Notes: generated by a model from the letters alone, not told the origin. A stretch of 64,000 nucleotides of DNA from Nocardioides sp. QY071 (GCF_029961765.1 NZ_CP124681.1:4526001-4590000); one strand, 5' to 3'. Counted from the stretch's first letter, positions 15,895 to 25,143 are shown. Program-made: numbers and translations.

Positions 15895-16286
15895 TGGGGG
15901 CCTTCGACACGCTGCGGATCGCGAACACCGCGCTCGGCGCGCACCAGGTCTGGCTCGACGCCCTGGCCGGCAACATCGCCAACGCCAACACCGTCAAGCG
16001 GACCAGCGAGGACGCCTTCCAGGCGACGTACGTCGTCTTCGACCCGCGCTCCGACGGCGGGGTCGACGTCGCGGGCTTCGCCGAGGGCGACCCCGAGGGC
16101 CGGATGGTCCACTCGCCGGGGCACCCGCTCGCGGACGAGGACGGCTACGTCCGGCTCCCCGACATCGACATGGCGGCGCAGATGAGCCAGCTGGTGATGG
16201 CGCAGCGCGGCTACCAGGCGTCGGTGCAGGTCACGAAGACCGCCCAGGACACCTACGGCGCGGCCCTCCAGATCGGTGCGCGCTGA
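15894..16286 (+). CDS. flgC: Flagellar proximal rod protein FlgC
   Basis: This 130-residue rod protein polymerises above FlgB. The N-terminal HQVWLDALAGNIANANTVKR and C-terminal DMAAQMSQLVMAQRGYQASV segments match the rod/hook family ends. ATG 15894 overlaps the flgB stop by one base (TGATG), and its own stop overlaps fliE the same way. Confidence 0.95.
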   Translation: MGAFDTLRIANTALGAHQVWLDALAGNIANANTVKRTSEDAFQATYVVFDPRSDGGVDVAGFAEGDPEGRMVHSPGHPLADEDGYVRLPDIDMAAQMSQLVMAQRGYQASVQVTKTAQDTYGAALQIGAR

Positions 16287-16612
16287 TGGACATCACTCCC
16301 CTGCAGTTCCCCTCGGTGTCGAGCGCCGGCGCGCTCGGCCCGATCGCGGCGCCCACGACGGCCGACAAGGTCGCGCCCTCGACCGGGCCCGACACCGAGT
16401 TCGGCTCGCTGGTCCTCGACGGCCTCGACCGGCTCGAGGGCCTGACCGACAAGGCCGACGGCCTGGCGGTCCAGGCCGCAACCGGCAAGCTCGAGAACAT
16501 CCACGACTACACGATCGCGGCCAGCGAGGCGTCGGTCGCCAGCCAGCTGACGGTCTCGCTGCGCAACCGCGCGGTCGAGGCCTTCAACGAGATCATGCGG
16601 ATGCAGGTCTGA
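16286..16612 (+). CDS. fliE: Flagellar hook-basal body protein FliE
   Basis: This 108-residue protein links the rod to the MS ring and is the first substrate of the export gate. The C-terminal half carries the family pattern with AASEASVASQLTVSLRNRAV and EAFNEIMRMQV at the extreme end. The N-terminal 35 residues are Ala/Pro-rich and variable. It overlaps flgC by one base. Confidence 0.93.
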   Translation: MDITPLQFPSVSSAGALGPIAAPTTADKVAPSTGPDTEFGSLVLDGLDRLEGLTDKADGLAVQAATGKLENIHDYTIAASEASVASQLTVSLRNRAVEAFNEIMRMQV

Positions 16613-16619
16613 GGACACG

Positions 16620-18212
16620 ATGCAACAGCGACTCACCCGCTACCTCACGCGCGCCCGCGACACCTTCGGTGGCTTCACGGCCGGGCAGAAGGCCGTCGCC
16701 GTCATCGGTACGGCGGCCCTGCTGATCGCCGTCTTCATGGTGTTCCGCTGGGTGTCGACCCCCAGCTACGCCCCGCTGTACTCCAACCTCTCCGGCACCG
16801 ACGCGAGCGCCGTGATCGAGGAGCTCGACTCCCAGGGCGTGCCGTACAAGATCGCCGGTGGCGGCGGCACGATCATGGTGCCGCGCTCCGACGTGTACAG
16901 CACCCGGATCACCCTGTCCGGCAAGGGCCTCCCGGCGAGCACCGACGGCGGCTACAGCCTGCTCGACAAGCAGAGCCTGTCGACCTCGGAGTCGCAGGAG
17001 CAGACCAACTTCAAGCGCGCCATGGAGGGTGAGCTCTCCAAGACCGTCGAGGCCATCCACGGCGTCGACACCGCGGTCGTACACCTCGCCATCCCGGAGA
17101 AGCAGGTCTTCACCGACGAGCAGGACCCGCCGACCGCCTCGGTCCTCATCGACACCGAGCCGGGCACCTCGCTCGACGACGGACAGGTCCAGGCGATCGT
17201 GCACCTGGTCGCGTCCAGCATCGACGGCCTCGAGCCGAAGAACGTCACCCTGACCGACGCGAGCGGCAAGCTGCTCACCACCGACGACAGCGCCGACGGC
17301 GGCGTCAGCGCGGCCTCCGCGCGCACCAAGCAGGTCGAGGCCTTCCAGGACTCGATGCAGACCGACATCCAGGCCGTGCTCGACCGCGTGCTCGGTCCCG
17401 GCAACTCCACGGTCACGGTCACTGCCGACCTCGACTTCGACAAGGCGGTCACCGACAGCCGGACGTACGGCGCCAAGGAGAACATCCCGCCGCTGTCGGA
17501 GTCCTCGACCAACGAGACGTACGCCGGCCCGGCCAGCGGCGCCAACGCCCCGGCCGGTGGCGTGGTCGGCCCCGACGGGCAGATGGACCCGACGACGACG
17601 GGCACCGGCGACTCGTCGTACAAGAACAGCTCGAAGACCCGCGACAACGCGCTCGACCAGACCGTCGAGCACCGCGAGAAGGCGCCGGGCTCGATCAACA
17701 CCCTGCACATCGGGGCGGTCCTCGACGCGACCGCCGCCGCGGCCGTCCAGCCGCAGGTGGTCAAGGACCTGATCAGCAACGCGGTCGGCATCAACGCCCA
17801 GCGCGGCGACACGATCGACGTCACCACGATGGCCTTCGACCGCAGCGCGGAGAAGTCCGCCGCTGCCGAGCTCAAGGCGGCCAAGGCCGCCGACGCCACG
17901 GCACGGCGCAACAGCCTGCTGCGCAACATCGGGATCGCCGGCGGAATCCTGCTGATGATCCTGCTGGCCTGGTTGCAGGCCCGGCGCCGGGCCAAGGTCC
18001 GCGACGACGCCCGGGCCTACCTCGTCGAGCAGCTGCGCACCGACGCGGCCAGCCGCACCGCCCAGCTCGAGGCTCCGGCCCTGGCCGCGCTCGAGTCGTC
18101 CGAGAAGGACGAGGAGGAGTCGATGCGCGACGAGCTCATCGCCCTCGTCGACCGGCAGCCCGACGACGTCGCCGCCCTGCTCCGAGGCTGGCTCGTGGAG
18201 CCGCGGCCATGA
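16620..18212 (+). CDS. fliF: MS-ring protein FliF
   Basis: This 530-residue membrane protein forms the MS ring, the assembly base of the motor. One transmembrane helix lies at about 25-45 (AVIGTAALLIAVFMVFRWVS) and a second at about 440-460 (NIGIAGGILLMILLAWLQA). Between them are the ring-building motifs, with YAPLYSNLSGTDASAVIEEL and HLAIPEKQVFTDEQDPPTAS. The C-terminal cytoplasmic tail ends DRQPDDVAALLRGWLVEP, the FliG-binding helix. Its stop overlaps the fliG start by four bases. Length is within the normal range. Confidence 0.95.
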   Translation: MQQRLTRYLTRARDTFGGFTAGQKAVAVIGTAALLIAVFMVFRWVSTPSYAPLYSNLSGTDASAVIEELDSQGVPYKIAGGGGTIMVPRSDVYSTRITLSGKGLPASTDGGYSLLDKQSLSTSESQEQTNFKRAMEGELSKTVEAIHGVDTAVVHLAIPEKQVFTDEQDPPTASVLIDTEPGTSLDDGQVQAIVHLVASSIDGLEPKNVTLTDASGKLLTTDDSADGGVSAASARTKQVEAFQDSMQTDIQAVLDRVLGPGNSTVTVTADLDFDKAVTDSRTYGAKENIPPLSESSTNETYAGPASGANAPAGGVVGPDGQMDPTTTGTGDSSYKNSSKTRDNALDQTVEHREKAPGSINTLHIGAVLDATAAAAVQPQVVKDLISNAVGINAQRGDTIDVTTMAFDRSAEKSAAAELKAAKAADATARRNSLLRNIGIAGGILLMILLAWLQARRRAKVRDDARAYLVEQLRTDAASRTAQLEAPALAALESSEKDEEESMRDELIALVDRQPDDVAALLRGWLVEPRP

Positions 18213-19240
18213 CACTCATGACCACGTCCGGCCCCACCCTGGTCTCGATGGGCGTCCGCAAGGCCGCGGTGCTGCTCATCCAGATGGGCAAGGAGCGCGC
18301 GGCGCAGGTGATGTCCCACCTCAGCGACGCCGAGGTCGAGGCGATCTCCGGCGAGATCGCCCGTCTCGACGCGGTGTCGGCGAGCGAGACCTCGCAGGTG
18401 CTCGAGGAGTTCCACAACCTGGCGACCGCGCACGCCCACGTCACGCAGGGCGGCTTCGGGTTCGCCCAGCAGCTGCTCGAGCAGTCGCTGGGTCCCGAGC
18501 GGGCCAAGGAGATCATGGAGCGGCTGCACGCGGCCGCCGTCCAGATGCCCTTCCAGTTCCTGCACCGCGCGGATCCCGCTCAGCTGCGCAGCTTCATCGC
18601 CGACGAGCACCCGCAGGTGATCGCGCTGGTCCTCGCGCACATGGCCGCCGACAAGGCGTCCCTGCTGCTCAGCGGCCTGCCCGCGCACCAGCAGGCCGTG
18701 GTCGCGCACCGGATCGCGGTCATGGACCGCACCTCGCCGGAGATCGTGCGCACCGTGGAGGCCGTGCTGGAGCGCAAGCTCTCCTCGATGCTGCAGCCCA
18801 CCGAGGTCTCGCGAGTCGGCGGCGTGGACCCGCTGGTCAACATCATCAACCGGTCCGACCGGCCGACCGAGCGGCAGATCGTCGAGGGCCTCGAGGGTCT
18901 CGACCCGGCGCTGGCCGACGAGGTCAAGAGCCGGATGTTCATGTTCGAGGACATCACCGGCCTCGACGACCGCTCGGTGCAGCAGGTGCTGCGCCAGGTC
19001 GACACCGCCGAGCTCGCGCTGGCCCTCAAGGGCGTCAGCGACGCGGTCCGCAGCAAGATCACCGCGAACCTGTCCGAGCGCGCGGCCGAGAACCTGCTCG
19101 ACGAGGTCGAGCTGCTCGGCGCCGTCCGGCTGGCCCAGGTCGAGGAGGCCCAGCAGGGTGTCATCCGCACCATCCGCCAGCTCGAGGAGCAGGGCCAGAT
19201 CATGGTCCGGCGAGGGAACGACGATGAGTTCGTCGTCTGA
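18209..19240 (+). CDS. fliG: Flagellar motor switch protein FliG
   Basis: This 343-residue rotor protein converts ion flow at the stator into torque. The N-terminal domain binds FliF (VRKAAVLLIQMGKERAAQVM). The middle domain has the EHPQ motif in FIADEHPQVIALVL. The C-terminal torque helix has the charged pattern MFMFEDITGLDDRSVQQVLR, which contacts MotA. ATG 18209 overlaps the fliF stop; an in-frame ATG at 18218 is a possible alternative. The fliH start lies 17 bases inside the fliG end. Confidence 0.96.
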   Translation: MTLMTTSGPTLVSMGVRKAAVLLIQMGKERAAQVMSHLSDAEVEAISGEIARLDAVSASETSQVLEEFHNLATAHAHVTQGGFGFAQQLLEQSLGPERAKEIMERLHAAAVQMPFQFLHRADPAQLRSFIADEHPQVIALVLAHMAADKASLLLSGLPAHQQAVVAHRIAVMDRTSPEIVRTVEAVLERKLSSMLQPTEVSRVGGVDPLVNIINRSDRPTERQIVEGLEGLDPALADEVKSRMFMFEDITGLDDRSVQQVLRQVDTAELALALKGVSDAVRSKITANLSERAAENLLDEVELLGAVRLAQVEEAQQGVIRTIRQLEEQGQIMVRRGNDDEFVV

Positions 19241-19988
19241 GGCCAGCGGCGAGCGAGCTCGCGAGCTTGGCGCGTCGGCCGAAGAGATTGAGGGCGCGTC
19301 CGTCCGAGGGACGAGGACGGAACCGCGTGTCTCGAAATCTGAGCGCCACGCCGAGCTGAAGCTGCCCGAGCTGCGGGTCGGCACCTGGACCCGCCTCGGC
19401 AGCGACAGCGTCCTCGGCGACCGGGTCACCGAGTCGCTGCTCGACGGGATCGCCGCGGAGGCCCGGGACGCCGCCCGCGCCCAGGGGTACGCCGTCGGCT
19501 GGGCCGAGGGCCGTCGTACCGCTGCCGAGCAGGCGGCGGTCGAGGAGGCCGAGCGTGCCGCCGTCCAGGCGGCGGCCGAGGCGCGCCGCGAGGCCGAGCA
19601 CCGCGCGGCGCTCGACGCGCTGGGCCGGGCCGCCGAGCAGGTCCGGGGGCTGCTCGACGACCTGGCCCGCGCTGTCGAGGACCAGGCGGCCGACCTCGCG
19701 TGGTCGCTGACCAGCACGCTGGTCGGCAGCCAGGTCGCCCGCCTGGAGCCGGTCGACGTCGTCGCCCGGGTGCTGCAGGTGCTGCCGCCGGGCCCGGTGG
19801 GCCGGGTCCGGCTGCACCCGTCGACCGCTACGTCGCCCGCCGCGCAGGAGCTGACCGGCCGCGGCCTGGAGGTCGTCGCCGACCCCACGCTCGGCCCGAT
19901 CGACGCCCTGGTGGAGGGCGTCGACGGCTCCGTCGTCGACCTGCGGGTCGGCGAGGCGATGGACCGGGTCCGCGAGGTGTTGGCATGA
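19224..19988 (+). CDS. fliH: Flagellar assembly/ATPase regulator FliH
   Basis: This 254-residue protein tethers and restrains the export ATPase FliI. It has the long Ala/Glu/Arg-rich coiled coil expected of the stator subunit (about 75-135) and a C-terminal domain resembling V/F-ATPase stators. The first about 45 codons are atypical for this genome (ATT, TTG, AAA, TCT and several GAA) and contain short inverted repeats such as GCGAGCTCGC, so this segment may derive from intergenic sequence. The start overlaps fliG by 17 bases. Sequence conservation is low, as usual for FliH; order and the ATGA overlap with fliI support the call. Confidence 0.82.
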   Translation: MSSSSEASGERARELGASAEEIEGASVRGTRTEPRVSKSERHAELKLPELRVGTWTRLGSDSVLGDRVTESLLDGIAAEARDAARAQGYAVGWAEGRRTAAEQAAVEEAERAAVQAAAEARREAEHRAALDALGRAAEQVRGLLDDLARAVEDQAADLAWSLTSTLVGSQVARLEPVDVVARVLQVLPPGPVGRVRLHPSTATSPAAQELTGRGLEVVADPTLGPIDALVEGVDGSVVDLRVGEAMDRVREVLA

Positions 19989-21289
19989 GCGTCGACACCG
20001 CCGTCCGCGCCCGCCTGCTCGCGGCCGCCGCTCCCCTGCACCTCGGCACCGTGGCCGAGCTGGTCGGCCTGCACCTCGAGGTGCGCGGCCTGCCCGACGC
20101 CGCCGTCGGCGACCTGCTCGAGGTCCGTACGACAGCCGGCCCGCTGCTCGCCGAGGTCGCCGCCCTGCGTCCCGGCAGCGCCATCTGCCTGCCCCTCGGT
20201 ACGACGACCGGTGTCCGCGCCGGCGACCTGGTCCGCGCGACCGGCGGCCCGCTGCGGATCCAGGTCGGCGAGTCCCTGCTCGGTCGGGTCGTCGACGGCC
20301 TCGGCCGCCCGGTCGACGGCGGTCCCCTGCTCGAACTGGAGACGGTGTCGACCGAGCACGCCACCCCCGATGCCCTGAGCCGGCCGCGGATCACCGAACC
20401 GCTCGGCACCGGTGTCCGCGCCCTCGACGCCCTGGTCCCGCTCGGGCGCGGCCAGCGGATCGGCATCATGGCCGGCTCCGGCGTCGGCAAGTCGTCGCTG
20501 CTCTCGATGATCGCCCGCGGCACCGACGCCGCCGTCAACGTGATCGCGTTGGTCGGCGAGCGCGGCCGCGAGGTCCGCGAGTTCATCGACGGCGACCTCG
20601 GCCCCGAGGGCCTGGCCCGCTCGGTCGTCGTGGTCGCGACCTCCGACGCCCCCGCCGTCGAGCGGCTGCGCGCTGCGTTCACCGCCACCCGGATCGCCGA
20701 GTGGTTCCGCGACGCCGGCCGCGACGTCGTCCTCATGATGGACTCGCTCACCCGAGTCGCCATGGCCCAGCGCGAGATCGGCCTGTCCGCCGGCGAGCCC
20801 CCCGCCACCCGCGGCTACCCGCCCAGCGTCTTCGGCCTGCTGCCACGCCTCCTCGAGCGGGCCGGTACCTCGGCGACCGGCTCGATCACCGGCATCTACA
20901 CCGTCCTGGTCGAGGGTGACGACCTCCAGGACCCGATCGGCGACACCGCCCGCTCGATCCTCGACGGCCACGTCGTGCTCTCCCGCGACCTCGCCACCGC
21001 CGGCCACTTCCCCGCCATCGACGTGCTCGAGTCGATCTCCCGCGTGCACCGCGCCGTCACGACTCCGGACCAGCAGCAGGACGCGGGCCGGCTGCGGCGG
21101 ATGCTCGCCGCGCACCGCTCGGTCCGCGAGCTCGTCGAGATCGGGGCGTACGTCGCCGGGGCGGACGCCGACGCCGACGCGGCGCTGGCCCGGCTGCCCC
21201 TGATCGAGGAGTTCCTGCGCCAGTCCATGGACGACGTCACGCCCCGCGCCGAGGCGTGGGACCGGCTGGCCACGGTGGTGGCACCATGA
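19985..21289 (+). CDS. fliI: Flagellum-specific export ATPase FliI
   Basis: This 434-residue ATPase resembles the F1 beta subunit and energises loading of export substrates. The Walker A site AGSGVGKS lies at 163-170. Walker B is in the VVLMMDSLTRVAMAQREIGL segment, followed by the family signature PPATRGYPPSVF. The N-terminal beta-barrel is shorter than in enterobacteria, but the whole core is present. ATG 19985 overlaps fliH, and the stop overlaps fliJ. Confidence 0.97.
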   Translation: MSVDTAVRARLLAAAAPLHLGTVAELVGLHLEVRGLPDAAVGDLLEVRTTAGPLLAEVAALRPGSAICLPLGTTTGVRAGDLVRATGGPLRIQVGESLLGRVVDGLGRPVDGGPLLELETVSTEHATPDALSRPRITEPLGTGVRALDALVPLGRGQRIGIMAGSGVGKSSLLSMIARGTDAAVNVIALVGERGREVREFIDGDLGPEGLARSVVVVATSDAPAVERLRAAFTATRIAEWFRDAGRDVVLMMDSLTRVAMAQREIGLSAGEPPATRGYPPSVFGLLPRLLERAGTSATGSITGIYTVLVEGDDLQDPIGDTARSILDGHVVLSRDLATAGHFPAIDVLESISRVHRAVTTPDQQQDAGRLRRMLAAHRSVRELVEIGAYVAGADADADAALARLPLIEEFLRQSMDDVTPRAEAWDRLATVVAP

Positions 21290-21726
21290 GCCGCCGCGTG
21301 CACCGCGAGGACCGCGGTCTCGCCGCCGTCGCCCGGATCCGCGAGGTCCGCGAGACCGACAGCCGGATCGGCCTGCAGCGGGTCCTCGCCGAGGAGGCCG
21401 CCCTCGTCGGCCGGCTCGCCTCACTCGAGTCGACCATCGCCTCCGCGCCGGTCCCGGCCACCACCACGGTGTCCGCGCTGGTCGCCGCCCGCACCCACCT
21501 GGCGCACGCCGGCATCCTGGTCGGCGAGACCCGCGACCGGGTCGCGACCGCCGAGGTCGTCACCGCCGACGCCCGCGCCCGCTGGGGCAGCGACCGCGCC
21601 CGCCTGGCCGCGGTCGAGCACCTCCTCGAGCGCCGGGCCGCGCGCCGTCGTACCGAGGCCGAGCGGCGCGCCGCCCGTGACGCCGACGACCTGGCCGCCC
21701 AGCGCTGGGCGCGAGGAGAGCGATGA
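21286..21726 (+). CDS. fliJ: FliJ-type flagellar export protein
   Basis: This 146-residue protein is predicted to be two long helices forming a coiled coil, as FliJ is. FliJ acts as the stalk between the FliI ring and the FlhA gate. Recognition rests on size, Arg/Glu/Ala-rich heptads (RRTEAERRAARDADDLAAQR) and position after fliI with an ATGA overlap on both sides. FliJ sequences are very divergent. Confidence 0.75.
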   Translation: MSRRVHREDRGLAAVARIREVRETDSRIGLQRVLAEEAALVGRLASLESTIASAPVPATTTVSALVAARTHLAHAGILVGETRDRVATAEVVTADARARWGSDRARLAAVEHLLERRAARRRTEAERRAARDADDLAAQRWARGER

Positions 21727-22664
21727 GCATCGACAACGTCACCGCCCGGATCAGCGAGATCCAGGCCCGGCTCGCACAGTTCGCGACCGTGCGGACCACC
21801 AGCACCGGCGGCGGCTTCGCGACCGAGCTGTCCGCGCGCGTCGACGGCACGGCCACCTCCGGCTCCGTGAGCGGGGACGCCGTGGTCGCCGAGGCGCGCA
21901 AGTACCTCGGCCTCCCCTACGTCTGGGGCGGCACCGACCCGACCAAGGGCATGGACTGCTCCGGCCTGGTCCAGGTCGTCTACAAGAACCTCGGCTACGA
22001 CCTGCCGCGGGTGTCCAACCAGCAGGCGAAGGCCGGCACGCCGGTCGCCAGCATGGCCGAGGCCCAGCCCGGCGACCTGATCGCGTGGGACAACTCCAGC
22101 CGCAACAACGGCGTCGACCACATCGCCATCTACATCGGCGGCGGCAAGATGATCGAGGCCCCGCGCACCGGCCTCGACATCCGCGTCGTCGACGTCCCGT
22201 CCACGCCCGACGTCATCCGCCGGATCATCCAGCCCGGCAGCGGTGCCACCGGCGCCTCGGCCGCGGCACCGGTCGCCACCCGCGCGGCCTCCGGGACGCC
22301 GTACGCCGACCTGATCAACGCCGCCGCGGCCCGCACGGGCGTCCCCGGCAACCTGATCGCCGCCGTCGCGAAGCAGGAGTCCGGCTTCGACGCGAAGGCC
22401 GTCAGCCCCGCCGGCGCGCAGGGCCTGATGCAGCTGATGCCCGGCACCGCCAAGGGCCTCGGCGTCACCAACCCGTTCGACCCCGCGCAGGCGATCGACG
22501 GCGGCGCGCGGCTGCTGCGCTCGCTGCTCGACAAGTTCGGGCGCACCGACCTCGCGCTGGCGGCGTACAACGCCGGAGCCGGCGCCGTCTCCCGCTACGG
22601 CGGCATCCCGCCCTACAAGGAGACGCAGAACTACGTCCGCAACGTGATGGCGATGGTGAGCTGA
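21723..22664 (+). CDS. NlpC/P60 endopeptidase-lytic transglycosylase fusion in the flagellar operon
   Basis: This 313-residue protein probably opens peptidoglycan for the growing rod, the job FlgJ does in proteobacteria. Residues 52-165 form an NlpC/P60 domain with Cys79 in GMDCSGLVQ and His133 in GVDHIAIYIG. Residues 195-313 form an SLT transglycosylase domain with catalytic Glu219 in AVAKQESGFDAKAVSPAGAQ and the GLMQLMPGTAKGLG and LALAAYNAGAGAV motifs. No signal peptide is visible, so it is probably exported by the flagellar system. It overlaps both neighbours (fliJ and fliK) by a few bases. Confidence 0.88.
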   Translation: MSIDNVTARISEIQARLAQFATVRTTSTGGGFATELSARVDGTATSGSVSGDAVVAEARKYLGLPYVWGGTDPTKGMDCSGLVQVVYKNLGYDLPRVSNQQAKAGTPVASMAEAQPGDLIAWDNSSRNNGVDHIAIYIGGGKMIEAPRTGLDIRVVDVPSTPDVIRRIIQPGSGATGASAAAPVATRAASGTPYADLINAAAARTGVPGNLIAAVAKQESGFDAKAVSPAGAQGLMQLMPGTAKGLGVTNPFDPAQAIDGGARLLRSLLDKFGRTDLALAAYNAGAGAVSRYGGIPPYKETQNYVRNVMAMVS

Positions 22665-23734
22665 TGAGCATCACTCCGTTCCTGCCGGGCCTCCCGGCCC
22701 CGGCCCCCACCGACGGCGCTCCCGCCGCCACCGATCAGTCCGGCGACGCGGGTGTGGTCTTCGGCGACGCGCTCGCCGCGGCACTGCTCGCGACGGTGCC
22801 GTTGCCGGTCGCGCCGGTCCCGGTTCCGACGGCTCCGGTCGCCGCCGCATCGGCCGCCGCCCCGCTCGTCGGCGCGGTGATCACGCCCGTGGTCGCGCCG
22901 GTAGTGCCGAACGCGTCCCCGGCTCCCGAGCCGGCCGCGGCGCAGTCGGAGCAGCCGGAGCAGCCGGAGCGGCCGGCCACGCCGACCGCGCCCGCGGCGG
23001 CGGCGAAAGCCCCGGTCACGGCGCTGTCCGCGCCGACCACCGACGACGACGCCACCGCACCTGCGCCGAAGGACCCGGCCCAGCCGCGCCTCGAGCCCGC
23101 CGCCCCGGCAACACCGGCAACCCCGGCAACCTCCCCGGCCCCCGACGCGACCGTCAGCGGCCCCACCGTCGTGGCCCCGCCGGTGCTGACCGGCGCCCGC
23201 CCCACCGTCGATCGGGCCGTGGTCCAGCAGGTCTTCCCCGAGGTCACCCGCCTGGTCGCGACCACTCCCACCGACCGGCCCGGCACGCACCGGATCACCC
23301 TGACCCTCCAGCCCGAGCAGCTCGGCGAGGTGCGGGTGACGCTGGTGGTCAAGGACGGGGCGGTGCAGGTCCGCCTGGCCGGCAACGCCGAGGACCCCGC
23401 AGGCAGCGCCGCGGTGCACCGCGCGCTGAGCTCCGGCGTACCCGAGCTGCAGCGGCTCCTCGAGCGCTCCGGCGCCACCGAGGCCCGGGTGCTGGTCCGC
23501 GACCCGTTCAGCCCCGCCGCACCCCAGCCCACCGCGCCGAGTGCCCCTGTCGCCGCCACCAGCCAGACGAGCGGCAGCACGGTCTCGGCCGACGCCGGCC
23601 GCGATGGCGCCCGGGCCTGGAACCGCTCCTCGGACGACACCGACCAGCGCCGGCACCGGCGCGACGCACCCGAGCCGCTGCTCGTGCCACCCCCGACCAC
23701 CACCCCCGCCGGTCAGCTCGACCGGACCCTGTGA
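22664..23734 (+). CDS. fliK: Flagellar hook-length control protein FliK
   Basis: This 356-residue protein measures hook length and switches export specificity by contacting FlhB. The first about 190 residues are low-complexity Pro/Ala-rich, the expected ruler region (runs such as APVPVPTAPVAAASAAAP). The C-terminal hook domain (about 200-290) has TLTLQPEQLGEVRVTLVV, the conserved core of the family, and VPELQRLLERSGATEARVLV. A Pro/Ser/Asp-rich tail follows. It starts one base before the end of the upstream gene. Confidence 0.85.
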   Translation: MSITPFLPGLPAPAPTDGAPAATDQSGDAGVVFGDALAAALLATVPLPVAPVPVPTAPVAAASAAAPLVGAVITPVVAPVVPNASPAPEPAAAQSEQPEQPERPATPTAPAAAAKAPVTALSAPTTDDDATAPAPKDPAQPRLEPAAPATPATPATSPAPDATVSGPTVVAPPVLTGARPTVDRAVVQQVFPEVTRLVATTPTDRPGTHRITLTLQPEQLGEVRVTLVVKDGAVQVRLAGNAEDPAGSAAVHRALSSGVPELQRLLERSGATEARVLVRDPFSPAAPQPTAPSAPVAATSQTSGSTVSADAGRDGARAWNRSSDDTDQRRHRRDAPEPLLVPPPTTTPAGQLDRTL

Positions 23735-23744
23735 GGAGCAAGAC

Positions 23745-24260
23745 ATGTCCGTCTCCAGCACCGAAGGCATCGGCGGCTACGGCGTGACCGGTACGGCGGC
23801 CACGGGCGCCACCGGCACGACCGGGACCTCGAAGACCGCCGACAAGGACATGTTCCTGCAGCTGATGGTCGCCCAGATGAAGTACCAGGACCCGCTCAAC
23901 CCCACCGACTCCTCGCAGTTCCTCGCCCAGACGGCGCAGTTCACCGCCCTGGAGAAGATGCAGGACGTCGCCGACCAGACCGCGATGATGCTGAGCACCC
24001 AACTGGCGTTCGGCGCGAGCTCACTGATCGGCCAGACCGTGCGGTGGTACGACGCCACCGGCGCCGAGCAGTCCGGAGTCGTGCAGGGCACGACGTACCT
24101 CAACACCGGCCCGGTCCTCAGCGTCGACGGCAAGTCCGTCGCCGTCACCGACGTCATCAGCGTCGGCACCGCACCCACGATCCAGGCGCCCACCACCAGC
24201 GGTGGTGGCACCTACGTGCCGCCCAGCGGCACCCCGTCCACCACCGCCCGACCCGCCTGA
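23745..24260 (+). CDS. flgD: Flagellar hook capping protein FlgD
   Basis: This 171-residue protein is the scaffold for hook polymerisation. The conserved N-terminal motif is DMFLQLMVAQMKYQDPLNPT followed by DSSQFLAQTAQFTALEKMQD, diagnostic of FlgD. The C-terminal half is a short beta region and a Thr/Ser/Pro-rich tail; the full FlgD Tudor/Ig domain is reduced compared with proteobacterial FlgD (about 230 residues). GAGGAG 6-10 bases upstream supports the ATG at 23745. Confidence 0.92.
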   Translation: MSVSSTEGIGGYGVTGTAATGATGTTGTSKTADKDMFLQLMVAQMKYQDPLNPTDSSQFLAQTAQFTALEKMQDVADQTAMMLSTQLAFGASSLIGQTVRWYDATGAEQSGVVQGTTYLNTGPVLSVDGKSVAVTDVISVGTAPTIQAPTTSGGGTYVPPSGTPSTTARPA

Positions 24261-24280
24261 CCCGCAGAAGGAGAACCACC

Positions 24281-25129
24281 ATGCTTCGCTCGCTCTTCGC
24301 CGGCATCTCCGGCCTCCGCGTCAACCAGACCATGCTCGACGTCACCGGCAACAACATCGCCAACGCCAACACCACCGGGTTCAAGTCCAGCACCACCGTC
24401 TTCTCCGACACCCTCAGCCAGATGCTCACCGCCGCCTCGGGCGGCAACACCGAGCGCGGCGGCACCAACCCGATCCAGATCGGCCTCGGCGTCCAGCTCG
24501 CCGCGACCATGGCCAACTTCGGCCAGGGCTCCGCGCAGCTGACCGGGCGGCCGACCGACGTGATGCTGCAGGGCGACGGGTTCTTCGTGCTGCGCGACGG
24601 CGCCGAGAACGTCTACACCCGCGCCGGCGCGTTCACCTTCGACCAGAGCGGTGTCCTCGTGGCGCCCAGCGGGATGCGGGTCCAGGGCTACGCCCTCGAC
24701 GCCACCGGTGCGCCCACCGGCGGCGCGGTCGACGTCGACCTGAACATGATCAACGGCTCGCTGCCGGCCGGCGTCGAGCTGACGTCGTACTCGATCGGCG
24801 CCGACGGCAAGGTCCGCGGCGTCTTCTCCGACGGCGTGCAGCGCGACATCTGCCAGCTGGCCGTCGCGGACTTCACCAACCCGATGGGCCTGGAGAAGAT
24901 CGGCGACACCGCCTTCCGCGAGTCCGCCAACTCCGGCGCCGTGCAGCTCGGCGTCGCCGGCCAGGGCCAGCGCGGCCAGATCATGGCCGGTGCGCTGGAG
25001 ATGTCGAACGTCGACCTGTCGGCCGAGTTCACCAACCTGATCCTCGCCCAGCGCGGCTTCCAGGCCAGCTCGCGGGTGATCACCACCAGCGACCAGGTGC
25101 TCGAGGAGCTCGTCAACATCAAGCGCTGA
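24281..25129 (+). CDS. flgE: Flagellar hook protein FlgE (short, FlgG-like)
   Basis: This 282-residue axial protein has the N-terminal SGLRVNQTMLDVTGNNIANA and C-terminal EFTNLILAQRGFQASSRVIT signatures of hook and distal-rod proteins. The D1 domain includes VMLQGDGFFVLRDG. Position after flgD indicates hook protein, but the length is nearer FlgG (about 260) than most FlgE (about 400), so a minimal hook, or a single protein serving both uses, is possible. No other flgE, flgF or flgG gene occurs in the window. AAGGAG lies before the ATG. Confidence 0.88.
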   Translation: MLRSLFAGISGLRVNQTMLDVTGNNIANANTTGFKSSTTVFSDTLSQMLTAASGGNTERGGTNPIQIGLGVQLAATMANFGQGSAQLTGRPTDVMLQGDGFFVLRDGAENVYTRAGAFTFDQSGVLVAPSGMRVQGYALDATGAPTGGAVDVDLNMINGSLPAGVELTSYSIGADGKVRGVFSDGVQRDICQLAVADFTNPMGLEKIGDTAFRESANSGAVQLGVAGQGQRGQIMAGALEMSNVDLSAEFTNLILAQRGFQASSRVITTSDQVLEELVNIKR

Positions 25130-25143
25130 CCGGCCCCGCCGGG

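Noticed and set aside
18017..21424. A 1135-codon open frame on the minus strand opposite fliF-fliI
   Set aside because: The plus strand carries clear FliG, FliH and FliI proteins; the antisense frame is a GC-bias shadow with low-complexity Arg/Gly/Asp sequence and no domain.
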